64,000 bases of DNA from Clostridium sp. (GTDB lineage: Bacteria > Bacillota > Clostridia > Clostridiales > Clostridiaceae). The stretch lies in the NCBI RefSeq assembly GCF_022482905.1, contig NZ_JAKVOI010000001.1, positions 1,241,958 to 1,305,957 on the forward strand, in the 5' to 3' direction. Made by a program: the position numbers and the translations under genes. This document shows, in pieces, positions 9,461-18,197 of the stretch. The notes under the pieces were generated by a model. It did not search any database, was not told the origin of the DNA, and saw only the letters and a program-made list of their open reading frames with translations. Position 1 is the stretch's first letter; each line of letters starts with the position of its first letter.

Positions 9461-10449
9461 TTAAAATCATCTTCATCGCTAAGTGGATTGGAATTTACAG
9501 CTTCTCTCAACTTTTCATCATCTACATGTGTGTATATCTGAGTAGTAGATACATTTTCATGGCCTAGTATCTTCTGAAGACTTCTTATATCCACATTACC
9601 GTACTTATACATCAGAGTTGCAGCAGTGTGTCTCAATTTATGCGGGGTATATTTCTTGTCGTCAAGACCAGCCTTCTTTAAATACTTTTTCAGGATCATC
9701 TCTACGGATCTTTTGTTTATTCTACTGTAATTTTTACTTATAAAAAGGGCATCTTTATCTTTTATTTTATCATATTCTAGATTTCTAACAGCAAGATATC
9801 GGTTAAGTGCTTTCAAGCATGCATTATTCAAGTAAATAGTTCTTTCTTTGTTTCCCTTTCCTATAACAGTCAAAGTATCATCTTTTATATTGGATATGTT
9901 AATACCGCACAATTCCGAAAGTCTCATTCCACAATTAAGAAACAATGTTATCATGCAATAGTCTCTTTCCTGGAATTTTCCATCTATTGATTTTAAAAGC
10001 TCCTTGCTCTCACTAAGTGTAAGATATATAGGATTTCTTCTGTCTATTTTCGGAGATTCAAGCTCATCAGCAGGGTTTTCAGATATAATTTTGGACTTAT
10101 TATATAAATATTTAAAAAATGATTTGAGCGAGGCAACTTTCCTGGCCCTGGCATAAGCTCCATTTTCCCTGTATTTTTCCGCAAAAGATATATAGGCAAA
10201 CAAGTCACTCAAATTCACACTGTTTAAAAATTCATTGTCTATATCTGCTATATATATTTTTTGAAAATCACAATTCTCCGGAACCAAGTTTCTATATAGC
10301 TTCAGAAATCTAAAAAACATTGTTAAGTCAATTTTATAACCATCCAGAGTATTTTTTGATTTTCCACGTATAGTTCCAAGGTAATTCAGAAAATCATTCA
10401 GACACTTGGGCAGCGCCTTGTCATATACATGTTCAAGATTGTACTGCAT
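9457..10449 (-). CDS. XerC/XerD-type tyrosine recombinase
   Basis: This 330-aa site-specific recombinase has a SAM-like N-terminal DNA-binding domain (CLNDFLNYLGTIRGKSKNTL) and the full catalytic set: R176 (GMRLSE), K198 (GKGNKER), H270-R273 (HKLRHT), H297 (LGHENVSTTQ) and nucleophile Y306. The length and lexA-adjacent chromosomal setting favour a housekeeping Xer recombinase over a phage integrase, but XerC and XerD cannot be told apart by eye. No phage or transposon genes flank it. Its upstream side is a 690-bp region dense in inverted repeats. Confidence 0.88.
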   Translation of the reverse strand: MQYNLEHVYDKALPKCLNDFLNYLGTIRGKSKNTLDGYKIDLTMFFRFLKLYRNLVPENCDFQKIYIADIDNEFLNSVNLSDLFAYISFAEKYRENGAYARARKVASLKSFFKYLYNKSKIISENPADELESPKIDRRNPIYLTLSESKELLKSIDGKFQERDYCMITLFLNCGMRLSELCGINISNIKDDTLTVIGKGNKERTIYLNNACLKALNRYLAVRNLEYDKIKDKDALFISKNYSRINKRSVEMILKKYLKKAGLDDKKYTPHKLRHTAATLMYKYGNVDIRSLQKILGHENVSTTQIYTHVDDEKLREAVNSNPLSDEDDFK

Positions 10450-10478
10450 TCAGCAATCCCCTCCTCATAAATACATTC

Positions 10479-10508
10479 AACTTCGCTAAATGGTTATTTA
10501 GCGAAGTT
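10479..10508. repeat. Perfect 13-bp inverted repeat upstream of the recombinase
   Basis: AACTTCGCTAAAT (10479-10491) and ATTTAGCGAAGTT (10496-10508) flank a GGTT loop, 30 bp before the recombinase start. It could be a terminator-like hairpin, an operator, or a recombinase target. Confidence 0.8.
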
Positions 10509-10545
10509 ACTTTATTATAAATTTCTATAAATCAATAATAAATCC

Positions 10546-10586
10546 TTCTTTAATAAAGTTAATTTTTTATTAACTTTATTAAAGAA
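10546..10586. repeat. Perfect 18-bp inverted repeat
   Basis: TTCTTTAATAAAGTTAAT (10546-10563) is followed by five T and by its exact reverse complement (10569-10586). It is the longest perfect hairpin in the window. No gene reads into it closely from either side. Confidence 0.85.
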
Positions 10587-10741
10587 CTACTTTTATTGTA
10601 TAAATAATAATTATTTTGTCTATGAAATATCGACTTTATATTATTGCTTATTCAATTGATAATATTCTCATTTGATCTGCAATTTAACTTAAATTAAAAA
10701 TGATTTTTCTTGTTGTCTAAAATTCATTTTTAAAAATCACG

Positions 10742-10809
10742 TTATTAACACATTGTGGAAAATAAGTGGGTACTTGTAAAATCAATATATTTCCACAATA
10801 TGTTAATAA
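10742..10809. repeat. 20-bp inverted repeat with 28-bp centre
   Basis: TTATTAACACATTGTGGAAA (10742-10761) and its reverse complement with one mismatch (10790-10809) bracket 28 bp. The arms contain TTTCCACA, which partly resembles a DnaA box. No target-site duplication is visible, so a mobile-element origin is not supported. Confidence 0.75.
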
Positions 10810-10934
10810 GGCTGTGCATTCATTTTTAGCCCTTTTACTCCCTTATTCTACTTATTTTTATATCACATAATATTTTAGAATATATTGTACTATTATGCAA
10901 AATTTTTATGGGCTTATTTGAAAATAAAAAAATA

Positions 10935-10977
10935 AAAATGTCTTTAAATAGTATTTTTACTTGTTTAAAGACATTTT
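10935..10977. repeat. Perfect 14-bp inverted repeat
   Basis: AAAATGTCTTTAAA (10935-10948) and TTTAAAGACATTTT (10964-10977) flank a 15-nt loop. This is the fourth large stem-loop in the 10450-11141 gap. The rest of the gap is AT-rich, with no open frame I would call a gene. Confidence 0.75.
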
Positions 10978-11090
10978 AAAAATTTTACTTTTAAATAAAT
11001 TGATTTTTTTATTTATAATTTTGTATACTTTTTGTATAATGAGGTAAAATATACTAATAGATTGATGTGGAATTTATAATTATACTAGTA

Positions 11091-11144
11091 AAGGAGGCAT
11101 TCTGCTAATCTAATAGACCAATTTATTAGCAGAATATTTATATG
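11091..11144 (+). promoter_or_regulatory. Activase operon ribosome binding site with intervening hairpin
   Basis: AAGGAGG (11091-11097) is 44 nt from ATG 11142, much too far for normal initiation. Between them, ATTCTGCTAAT (11099-11109) and ATTAGCAGAAT (11125-11135) form a perfect 11-bp stem with a 15-nt loop. Removing this stem-loop leaves 7 nt between SD and ATG. An in-frame stop (TAG 11127-11129) rules out an earlier start. The base pairing is visible; the bridging role is inference. Compare the mutS leader at 1087. Confidence 0.6.
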
Positions 11145-12038
11145 ATAGTTGGTATACCAAATGGATTGTTATATTGTAAGTATTCCCCTTTTTTAAACAC
11201 ATTTTTTACAGAATTAGGTGCCAGGATCATAGTATCCCCTAATACAAATGAAAAAATACTTAATCTAGGCACCAAATACTGTGTAGATGAAGCATGCCTT
11301 CCTATAAAAATATTTCATGGACATGTGGCCTATATAAAAGATACATGCGATATTATACTTATTCCCAGAATAATGCAGCTAAATAAAAAGGAATTTATTT
11401 GTCCAAAATTTTGCGGTTTGCCTGAAATGGTTGAAAACAGCATACCTGATATGCCCCCCACTATTTCTACCCCTATTTATGCTTTTTCAGAATCTAAGTT
11501 CAAACCATGGATTAGAAAAACAGGATTGGTGTTTACCAAAAATATTTTGAAAATAAATTTTGCCTATAAAACTGCATTAAAAGCACAAATGGATTTTAAA
11601 CCTGGTGTAAGAGATGATTCTTCTCCAATAAAAGTTGCATTGGTAGGTCATCCATATAATATATATGATAAGTTTGCAAATATGAATGTAGTTAAAAAAT
11701 TAACTGCACTTGGCATAGGCCTGCTTACAGAAGAACATTTAAGCAAGTCCGATATAGACAATCAATCTAAAAGTTTATTTAAAAGACCATTTTGGACCTT
11801 TGCAAAAAATTCATATGGTTTTTCCACTTATATGGCAGCTCATAAAAAAGTAGATGGAATCGTGTATATATCTTCTTTTTCTTGTGGTATAGATTCCGTA
11901 ATAATTGAATTGATAAAAAATAAACTTGGTGATTTTCCCATGTTGGTGCTTAAAATAGATGAACAAACCGGTGAGGCCGGATTTGATACTAGATTGGAGG
12001 CTTTCTCCGATATGTTAAAAAGGAGATGCGTAAAATGA
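11142..12038 (+). CDS. Acyl-CoA dehydratase activase-related protein (DUF2229), first subunit
   Basis: This 298-aa protein resembles the DUF2229 part of large CoA-enzyme activases related to 2-hydroxyglutaryl-CoA dehydratase activators. It has the typical start MIVGIPNGLLYCKYSPF, then DEACLPIKIFHGHV and ICPKFCGLPEM, whose cysteines are candidate cluster ligands. The family is often a single polypeptide of well over 1000 residues; here the modules are separate genes. It overlaps the next gene as ATGA. The substrate is unknown and no dehydratase subunits are in the window. Confidence 0.75.
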   Translation: MIVGIPNGLLYCKYSPFLNTFFTELGARIIVSPNTNEKILNLGTKYCVDEACLPIKIFHGHVAYIKDTCDIILIPRIMQLNKKEFICPKFCGLPEMVENSIPDMPPTISTPIYAFSESKFKPWIRKTGLVFTKNILKINFAYKTALKAQMDFKPGVRDDSSPIKVALVGHPYNIYDKFANMNVVKKLTALGIGLLTEEHLSKSDIDNQSKSLFKRPFWTFAKNSYGFSTYMAAHKKVDGIVYISSFSCGIDSVIIELIKNKLGDFPMLVLKIDEQTGEAGFDTRLEAFSDMLKRRCVK

Positions 12039-13126
12039 AAATAACTTTTCCAAACCTTGGAAACACTATTTTTGCAGCAAAAGCTGTTTTTGATGGACTT
12101 GATATAGATTATGTACTGCCACCCAAAAGCAATAAAACCATATTGGAAAATGGATGTCTTTATTCACCGGAAGAAATTTGCCTGCCATTTAAAATAATGA
12201 TAGGTTCATACATTGAAAGTATAAAAAAAGGAGCTGATACAATACTTCTGGTTGGAAGCTGCGGTCCCTGCAGATTTGGGGAATATTGCGAACTTCAAAT
12301 GAATGTTCTGAAAAATTTGGGATATAATTTGAATTTTATAGTTATAGACTCACCTGGTGATATAGGAACAAAAGAATTTATGAGAAGATTATCCGAAATA
12401 AATAATGAAAGCAGCAAATCAACCCACGAAAAATTGAAAGTATTGTTTTCCGCACTTAAAATAATAAATTTAATAGATTCCATCGAAAAAAAGGCAAAAT
12501 ATATGTCAGGCTACGAAATTAATACAGGTGAATGTAAAAGTATCCTAAGACAATGTAAAGAAGACGCAATTAAATGCAATTCTCCATATAAGATGTTATC
12601 CACCTTGAAATATTACAAAAATAAACTGGATGGTATTTTAGTAGATAAAAACAAAAATCCACTTAGAATAGCTGTAATCGGAGAAATATACACAATAATT
12701 GAACCTTTTTCAAATCTTTTTATCGAAGACAAACTTTTAAATTATGGTACTTCTGTAACAAGGTACCTGACCCCGAGCTGGTGGATAAAAAATACACTTT
12801 TATCCGTTTTAAAATTGAACTCTCCCCGAATAAGAAGTTATTCTAAAAAGTATCTCCCCTTTTACATAGGTGGGCATGCTAGAGAGTGTATCGGTGAAGC
12901 AATGATTGCCAAAAAAGATGGACTTGACGGAGCTATTCAAATTTTTCCAATGGGATGTATGCCTGAAATAGTATCTAAATCCATATTGCCAACCATATCA
13001 AGAAATGAAGATTTGCCAATACTCACCCTTGTTGTAGATGAACTTACCGGAGAGGATGGCTATATTACAAGAATTGAAGCTTTTTTAGATTTACTTGAAA
13101 GGAGAAAAAGCAAATGTATTATATAG
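12035..13126 (+). CDS. Acyl-CoA dehydratase activase-related protein, second subunit
   Basis: This 363-aa protein begins MKITFPNLGNTIFAAKAVFDGL and resembles both the preceding gene (SPEEICLPFKIMIGSY against DEACLPIKIFHGHV) and dehydratase-type subunits. It carries GSCGPCRFGEYCE, a cysteine cluster likely to hold an Fe-S centre, and ends VVDELTGEDGYITRIEAFLDLL, matching the C-terminal KIDEQTGEAGFDTRLEAFSDML of the first subunit. The two are therefore paralogous. ATG 12035 is preferred over ATG 12026 because the SD AAAGGAG would touch the latter. It overlaps the third gene by 13 bp. Confidence 0.75.
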   Translation: MKITFPNLGNTIFAAKAVFDGLDIDYVLPPKSNKTILENGCLYSPEEICLPFKIMIGSYIESIKKGADTILLVGSCGPCRFGEYCELQMNVLKNLGYNLNFIVIDSPGDIGTKEFMRRLSEINNESSKSTHEKLKVLFSALKIINLIDSIEKKAKYMSGYEINTGECKSILRQCKEDAIKCNSPYKMLSTLKYYKNKLDGILVDKNKNPLRIAVIGEIYTIIEPFSNLFIEDKLLNYGTSVTRYLTPSWWIKNTLLSVLKLNSPRIRSYSKKYLPFYIGGHARECIGEAMIAKKDGLDGAIQIFPMGCMPEIVSKSILPTISRNEDLPILTLVVDELTGEDGYITRIEAFLDLLERRKSKCII

Positions 13127-14079
13127 GAGTTGACGTAGGATCAGTTAGTACTGATATCGTTATAGTAGATGAGAACATAGATGTAATTGAATCAATATAC
13201 TTGAGAACAAAAGGAAGACCAATAAATGCAATTCAGGAAGGATTCAGGCTGCTCTGCACTAAATACAATGATTCACAGATAAAAGCTGTTGGAACCACTG
13301 GAAGTGGAAGAAAAATAGCTTCATCAATCATAGGGGCCGATATGATAAAAAACGAAATAACCTGTCATGCCGTAGCCGCACTCAATATGGATAAAAATGT
13401 GAGAACCATAATTGAAATTGGAGGTCAGGATTCGAAAATAATAATATTGAATAAAGGTATTGTTTCTGATTTCGCAATGAATACAGTATGTGCTGCCGGA
13501 ACAGGATCTTTTCTCGACAGGCAAGCTGAAAGACTAGATATACCTATAGAACAATTCGGTACTTATGCTCTTAAATCCGATTCTCCAGTAAGAATAGCCG
13601 GCAGATGTGCTGTATTTGCAGAATCGGATATGATTCACAAGCAGCAATTAGGTTACAGTAACAGTGACATAATAAATGGTCTCTGTAATGCTCTTGTTAG
13701 AAATTATCTAAGCAATGTTGCAAAAGGAAAAGATATAAAGGAGAATATATTTTTCCAGGGAGGCGTTGCTGCAAATATAGGTATGAAATCTGCATTTGAA
13801 AAAGCATTGGGCTGCAATATAACTGTCCCCCTAAATTACAAAGTTATGGGAGCCATAGGTGCTGCAATTCTTGCAAAAGAAAATATGGAAAAAACAAAAA
13901 GTCAAACAAAATTCAAGGGATTTAATCTTGTTGCCACAGATTTTATATCAAAAAGTTTCCACTGCACTGGATGTTCAAATGGATGTGAAATAATTAAAAT
14001 ACTTGGAAGTAATAAAATAATAGGTTTCTTTGGTGACAGATGTGGTAAATGGAACAACAAAAATAATATATCTGCATAA
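13114..14079 (+). CDS. Acyl-CoA dehydratase activase, BadF/HgdC-type ATPase
   Basis: This 321-aa ASKHA-fold ATPase belongs to the family that injects electrons, with ATP hydrolysis, into 2-hydroxyacyl-CoA dehydratases or benzoyl-CoA reductases. Visible motifs are GVDVGSVSTDIVIVD (5-19), GTTGSGRK, EIGGQDSK and NTVCAAGTGSF. C126 and C165 (GRCAVF) correspond to the two cysteines by which HgdC dimers bind a [4Fe-4S] cluster. A C-terminal extension with CTGCSNGCE and DRCGKW adds possible metal ligands absent from short HgdC. It is the last of three overlapping genes, so all three probably act as one complex. Confidence 0.85.
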   Translation: MYYIGVDVGSVSTDIVIVDENIDVIESIYLRTKGRPINAIQEGFRLLCTKYNDSQIKAVGTTGSGRKIASSIIGADMIKNEITCHAVAALNMDKNVRTIIEIGGQDSKIIILNKGIVSDFAMNTVCAAGTGSFLDRQAERLDIPIEQFGTYALKSDSPVRIAGRCAVFAESDMIHKQQLGYSNSDIINGLCNALVRNYLSNVAKGKDIKENIFFQGGVAANIGMKSAFEKALGCNITVPLNYKVMGAIGAAILAKENMEKTKSQTKFKGFNLVATDFISKSFHCTGCSNGCEIIKILGSNKIIGFFGDRCGKWNNKNNISA

Positions 14080-14155
14080 TTTTCTATAAAACAAATTGAT
14101 TTTAGATCATATTTGTAAAGTTATTTATCATTTATGTAAAAAGACTTATATTTAT

Positions 14156-14185
14156 TTGACATGTCATAAATAGTTAATATATAAT
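14156..14185 (+). promoter_or_regulatory. Promoter for yitT-like gene
   Basis: TTGACA (14156-14161) and TATAAT (14180-14185) are separated by 18 bp, 83 bp before the ATG at 14269. The -35 lies within a 10-bp palindrome TGACATGTCA (14157-14166), which may be an operator. Confidence 0.6.
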
Positions 14186-14268
14186 TAATATATAATTATT
14201 TAATATATTAGCAATATTGTTAATAAAATTTGTATATAAATAAAAGTCTAAATAAAGGATGTGATCTA

Positions 14269-15126
14269 ATGTCAAAAAAATACCATAAAACAATTACAAT
14301 GATAACCAAATTTCTAGCTATGTATATAGGAACAACTCTAGCCTCAATAGGTCTGGAACTTTTTCTGATTCCAAATAATGTAATAGATGGAGGGATAACT
14401 GGTATATCCATTATGGCAGGTTATATTACAGGATTACCTCTTGGACTATTTATTTTCATATTAAATATTCCTTTTTTAATAATCGGTTATAAACATATTG
14501 GAAAAACATTCACAATCTCAACATTATTTTCTGTATGCTCTCTTTCAATAATGGTATCAGTTTTTAAGAACTTGAACGCTTTTACCAATGATACCTTGCT
14601 CGCTTCAATATTCGGAGGTATACTTCTTGGAATTGGAGTAGGTCTTGTTATAAGAAATGGTGGATCTACAGATGGTACCGAAATTGTTGCAATAATCTTT
14701 GACAAAAAAACTGGGTTTTCAGTAGGGGAAATAGTTATGTTCATCAATATATTTATATTAAGCAGTGCCGGCCTCATATTCGGTTGGGATAGAGCTATGT
14801 ATTCCCTCGTTACTTATTTTATTGCATTTAAAATGATCGATATAACATCCGAAGGCCTTGATGAATCAAAATCGGTTATAATAATTTCAGATAAATATAA
14901 AGAAATAACCGATGCCCTTCTCGCTAGATTGGGAAGGGGTGTAACTCTTTTAGAAGGAAAAGGAGCCTATTCCAATGTACCTACCAATGTAATATTTGTA
15001 ATAATCTCACGTCTTGAGATAGCCAAGCTTAAATCCATAGTAAATGGTTTTGATAAACAAGCTCTTATTACTATAGGTAATGTAGATGTAACTGGTAAGA
15101 GTTTCAAGAAAAAAACCATACATTAA
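14269..15126 (+). CDS. YitT family membrane protein (DUF161/DUF2179)
   Basis: This 285-aa integral membrane protein starts with a short cytoplasmic segment, followed by about five to six hydrophobic helices. It shows the family signatures NNVIDGGITGISIM and VIRNGGSTDGTEIVAI, and a C-terminal soluble DUF2179 domain (from about residue 200, SKSVIIISDKYKEI). The family function is not established; transport is suggested by topology. ATG 14269 has AAAGGA about 9 nt upstream and is preferred over an upstream in-frame TTG at 14230. It is a single-gene unit with its own promoter and terminator. Confidence 0.88.
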   Translation: MSKKYHKTITMITKFLAMYIGTTLASIGLELFLIPNNVIDGGITGISIMAGYITGLPLGLFIFILNIPFLIIGYKHIGKTFTISTLFSVCSLSIMVSVFKNLNAFTNDTLLASIFGGILLGIGVGLVIRNGGSTDGTEIVAIIFDKKTGFSVGEIVMFINIFILSSAGLIFGWDRAMYSLVTYFIAFKMIDITSEGLDESKSVIIISDKYKEITDALLARLGRGVTLLEGKGAYSNVPTNVIFVIISRLEIAKLKSIVNGFDKQALITIGNVDVTGKSFKKKTIH

Positions 15127-15149
15127 AATCACTAAATTGTATACAATAT

Positions 15150-15203
15150 AAACAGTAAAAAGAAGAGATAATCTTAAAAAGTTATTTCTTCTTTTTACTG
15201 TTT
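15150..15203. terminator. Bidirectional terminator between yitT and the DUF3006 gene
   Basis: AAACAGTAAAAAGAAG (15150-15165) pairs with CTTCTTTTTACTGTTT (15188-15203). A/T tracts within the stem suit termination on either strand for the two convergent genes. Confidence 0.8.
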
Positions 15204-15204
15204 A

Positions 15205-15426
15205 TCATTTCCAAATATCTTTTGTTAGTTCATTTATGTTCTTTTTTCTCTTATTCGTCTCTTCCTCATCTATTATTATAGAATCTCCCTCTATTTTCAA
15301 TACATCTCCTTCTTTTGCATTCATCGGTATATTTATTCTTTTTATATCCATCATAGTCCTGTCATCTTTTTCACATACAGCATAAGGACCTTCAAATCTA
15401 TCTATTACAACTTTTATACTATTCAT
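15205..15426 (-). CDS. DUF3006 family small protein
   Basis: This 73-aa protein has the form IKVVIDRFEGPYAVCEKDDRTM followed by an acidic turn and a KIEGDSIIIDEEET segment, the pattern of DUF3006 proteins of Firmicutes. The function is not known; the predicted fold is a small beta barrel. The start at 15426 (MNSIKVV) is chosen because a G-rich SD lies about 7 nt upstream; an in-frame ATG at 15453 would add nine residues spanning that SD. Confidence 0.75.
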   Translation of the reverse strand: MNSIKVVIDRFEGPYAVCEKDDRTMMDIKRINIPMNAKEGDVLKIEGDSIIIDEEETNKRKKNINELTKDIWK

Positions 15427-15548
15427 TTTCCCTTCACCCCCTGTAATTACCATTATATTACTCTCTTAGCATACTTACAAGTATCTATTTTTTGTTGTTT
15501 GTTTACTTTTATTTTTAATTTACATAATATTTATTATATAAATTAAAA

Positions 15549-15600
15549 GCAGCAACCATGATTTCATAATTATATATTAACTAAGAAATCATGGCCCTGC
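15549..15600 (-). terminator. Terminator of the trp operon
   Basis: CCATGATTTC (15556-15565) and GAAATCATGG (15585-15594), extended by GCAG/CTGC at the base, form a stem just after the trpA stop. On the minus strand it is followed by CTTTT. Confidence 0.65.
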
Positions 15601-15614
15601 TCACATCAAATTTC

Positions 15615-16403
15615 CTATAATACTGCCTTTACATCTTTGACAAACCCTTCGACATTTTCAAACATTTCTTTTTTATCCTCAATTTCATCAACTTTCTTTA
15701 CGATTGCACTTCCTATAATTATACCATCACAATATTTTTTAAGTTCCTTAGCCATTTCAGGACTGGATATACCAAAACCAATAGCTTTAGGAATATCTGT
15801 ATACTTTGATACTACATCCATATATCCATCCATGTTTGTACTTATTTTATCTCTTGCACCAGTAACTCCATTTGTTGAAACACAGTAGATAAATCCGCTG
15901 GCATTGCTTACTATCTTCTTTATTCTTTCCTTTGAAGTTGGTGCTATTAGAGGAATAAGTGCTACTTCATATTTATCGGCAATTTTAAGAATATCCTTTC
16001 TTTCTTCTATTGGTAGATCTGGTATTATTATTCCATCAATTCCTACATTTCTACACTGACTTATAAATTTCTCAATTCCATATTTGAATACTGAATTATA
16101 GTATACCAAATATACCAGTGGCACCTCAGTATTCAATCGTATATTTTTTACACAGTCCATTATCCTTGATATGGTTGTGCCATTTTTGAGAGATCTGGCA
16201 GAAGATTTCTGTATTGTAGGTCCGTCTGCTATTGGATCCGAATAAGGCACTCCAAGTTCTATAATATCTGCTCCTCCTTTTTCCATGGAGTATACAAGTT
16301 CTGCCGTAGTTTCAAAGTCCGGATCTCCTGCAGTTATAAATGATATCATGGCCTTCTCATTTTTTTCTTTTAATTTCTTAAATTTTGCATCTATTCTATT
16401 CAT
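15615..16403 (-). CDS. trpA: Tryptophan synthase alpha subunit
   Basis: TrpA cleaves indole-3-glycerol phosphate to indole and glyceraldehyde-3-phosphate; indole passes to TrpB. The 262-aa TIM barrel has [12 protein letters not shown], catalytic Glu in [18 protein letters not shown], the second catalytic Asp in [11 protein letters not shown], and phosphate-binding [10 protein letters not shown] and [10 protein letters not shown]. Its start overlaps the end of trpB by 8 bp, so the two are translationally coupled. Confidence 0.96.
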   Translation of the reverse strand: MNRIDAKFKKLKEKNEKAMISFITAGDPDFETTAELVYSMEKGGADIIELGVPYSDPIADGPTIQKSSARSLKNGTTISRIMDCVKNIRLNTEVPLVYLVYYNSVFKYGIEKFISQCRNVGIDGIIIPDLPIEERKDILKIADKYEVALIPLIAPTSKERIKKIVSNASGFIYCVSTNGVTGARDKISTNMDGYMDVVSKYTDIPKAIGFGISSPEMAKELKKYCDGIIIGSAIVKKVDEIEDKKEMFENVEGFVKDVKAVL

Positions 16404-17577
16404 CCAGATTTACCCCCATTACTTTAGCTATGGTATTCATATCCTTGTCCCCTCTTCCTGATATGTTTACAATTATAATTTTATCCTTTGACAGTGTTGG
16501 AGCTAGTTTTATAGTATATGCAAGAGCATGTGAGCTCTCCAGTGCAGGTATTATTCCTTCTGTTCTCGATACTTCCATAAAAGCATTTACCGCCTCACTG
16601 TCATTGGCCGTTACATACTCCGCTCTTCCTATATCATGGAAGTATGCATGTTCCGGCCCTACGCCAGGATAATCCAGTCCGGCAGAAATTGAATATGCAG
16701 GGAGTATCTGTCCATCATTGTCTTGAAGTACATATGTCATCATGCCGTGGATAACACCGACAGAACCCTTTGTTATACTTGCCGCATGCTTGTCAGTATC
16801 AATTCCCTTTCCAGCTGCCTCCACTCCTATAAGTCTTACATCCTTATCCTCTGCAAAAGGATAGAATATACCCATGGCATTGCTTCCACCGCCGATACAT
16901 GCAACAATGCAGTCAGGCAGTCTTCCTTCCTTTTCAAATATCTGCCTTCTGGCTTCATCCCCTATAACCCGCTGGAAGTCCCTTACAATAGTCGGATAAG
17001 GATGAGGCCCCATTACTGTTCCTATAACATAAAAAGTATCTTCTATTCTTGTAACCCAGTTTCTCATAGCTTCATTTACAGCATCCTTGAGTGTACCAGT
17101 TCCTGCTGTAACAGATGTAACCTTTGCACCAAGTATTTTCATCTTAAAAACATTGAGAGACTGTCTTCTTATATCTTCCTCACCCATAAATATTTCACAT
17201 TCCATATTGAACATTGCAGCTATGGTTGCAGTAGCCAGCCCATGCTGACCCGCACCTGTTTCCGCAATTACTCTTTTTTTACCCATTCTCTTTGCAAGAA
17301 GCACCTGCCCCAAAGCATTGTTTATCTTGTGGGCACCGGTATGGTTTAAATCCTCTCTCTTGAAATATATTTTTGCCCCACCAAGTTTTTTAGTCAGATT
17401 TTCTGCATAGTACAAAGGTGACTCCCTTCCTACATAATCCTTTAAATAGTATTTGAATTTCTCTACAAAATTCTCATCATTTTTTGCCTTATTGTATTCC
17501 TCTTCCAGTTCAATAATTGCATTCATTATAGTTTCTGGGACATACTGTCCTCCAAATTTTCCAAATCTTCCAATCAC
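16396..17577 (-). CDS. trpB: Tryptophan synthase beta subunit
   Basis: TrpB condenses indole with serine using PLP. The 393-aa protein has the N-terminal [15 protein letters not shown], the PLP lysine in [24 protein letters not shown] and the glycine-rich GGGSNAMG phosphate loop. The start is GTG 17577, whose TG is shared with the trpF stop (GTGA); GAGGAAC about 8 nt upstream acts as SD. Confidence 0.97.
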   Translation of the reverse strand: MIGRFGKFGGQYVPETIMNAIIELEEEYNKAKNDENFVEKFKYYLKDYVGRESPLYYAENLTKKLGGAKIYFKREDLNHTGAHKINNALGQVLLAKRMGKKRVIAETGAGQHGLATATIAAMFNMECEIFMGEEDIRRQSLNVFKMKILGAKVTSVTAGTGTLKDAVNEAMRNWVTRIEDTFYVIGTVMGPHPYPTIVRDFQRVIGDEARRQIFEKEGRLPDCIVACIGGGSNAMGIFYPFAEDKDVRLIGVEAAGKGIDTDKHAASITKGSVGVIHGMMTYVLQDNDGQILPAYSISAGLDYPGVGPEHAYFHDIGRAEYVTANDSEAVNAFMEVSRTEGIIPALESSHALAYTIKLAPTLSKDKIIIVNISGRGDKDMNTIAKVMGVNLDE

Positions 17578-18173
17578 TCTATGTTCCTCACTTTCTCAAT
17601 AAATTTTCTTATTTTATCCGAATCTTTATATCCAGAAGTTTCAACTCCGCTTGAAACATCTACAATATCAGGCTTTATTATGTTTACAGCTGTTTCCACA
17701 TTTTCATGATCAAGTCCACCTGCAAGTATTAAATCTCCATTAAATTTAAAATTCCCTGCAATGTTCCATTTAAAACTTTTTCCACTTCCTGCTGTTTTAT
17801 TATCCAGAACTATTCCATCTGCATATCTATAATTTAAATTTAAAATATCACTTTTATCTCTTATTTTTATTGCTTCCCATATTATAAACTTCTTAAAGTA
17901 TTTCATATACTCATTATCCTCAGAACCATGAAATTGAATTACATCAAGTTCAAGTATATTCGAAATATTCTTAACATATTCAAGTGATTCATCTACAAAA
18001 ACTCCCACAGTTTTAATCTCTGCATCCAATCTGGATATAAGTTTTTTCCCCTGTTCCAGGTTTATCCTGCGATTACTTTTTGAAAATACAAATCCTGCAT
18101 AATCGGGTTTATATTTGTTTATATAATCAACATCTTCTATTCTTCTCAATCCACATATCTTTATTTTTATCAA
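17574..18173 (-). CDS. trpF: Phosphoribosylanthranilate isomerase
   Basis: TrpF converts phosphoribosylanthranilate to the carboxyphenylamino-deoxyribulose phosphate. The 199-aa barrel starts [12 protein letters not shown] with the catalytic Cys, then [27 protein letters not shown] and [10 protein letters not shown] near the end. No ATG is available at the 5' end; TTG 18173 is used, with GGAGG 13 nt upstream, a slightly long spacing that may lower its expression. Confidence 0.93.
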   Translation of the reverse strand: MIKIKICGLRRIEDVDYINKYKPDYAGFVFSKSNRRINLEQGKKLISRLDAEIKTVGVFVDESLEYVKNISNILELDVIQFHGSEDNEYMKYFKKFIIWEAIKIRDKSDILNLNYRYADGIVLDNKTAGSGKSFKWNIAGNFKFNGDLILAGGLDHENVETAVNIIKPDIVDVSSGVETSGYKDSDKIRKFIEKVRNIE

Positions 18174-18197
18174 TATCCAGTTTTCACCTCCAGTCTG

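Noticed and set aside
9457-10449. Tyrosine recombinase as a sign of a prophage or integrative element
   Set aside because: No phage, conjugation or tRNA-attachment features are near; housekeeping genes lie on both sides.
10742-10809. Replication origin
   Set aside because: DnaA-like matches are weak, and there is no dnaA/dnaN or other origin gene context.
16723-17349. Open frame of 208 codons on the plus strand
   Set aside because: Lies wholly antisense within trpB, whose motifs are all intact; no independent support.
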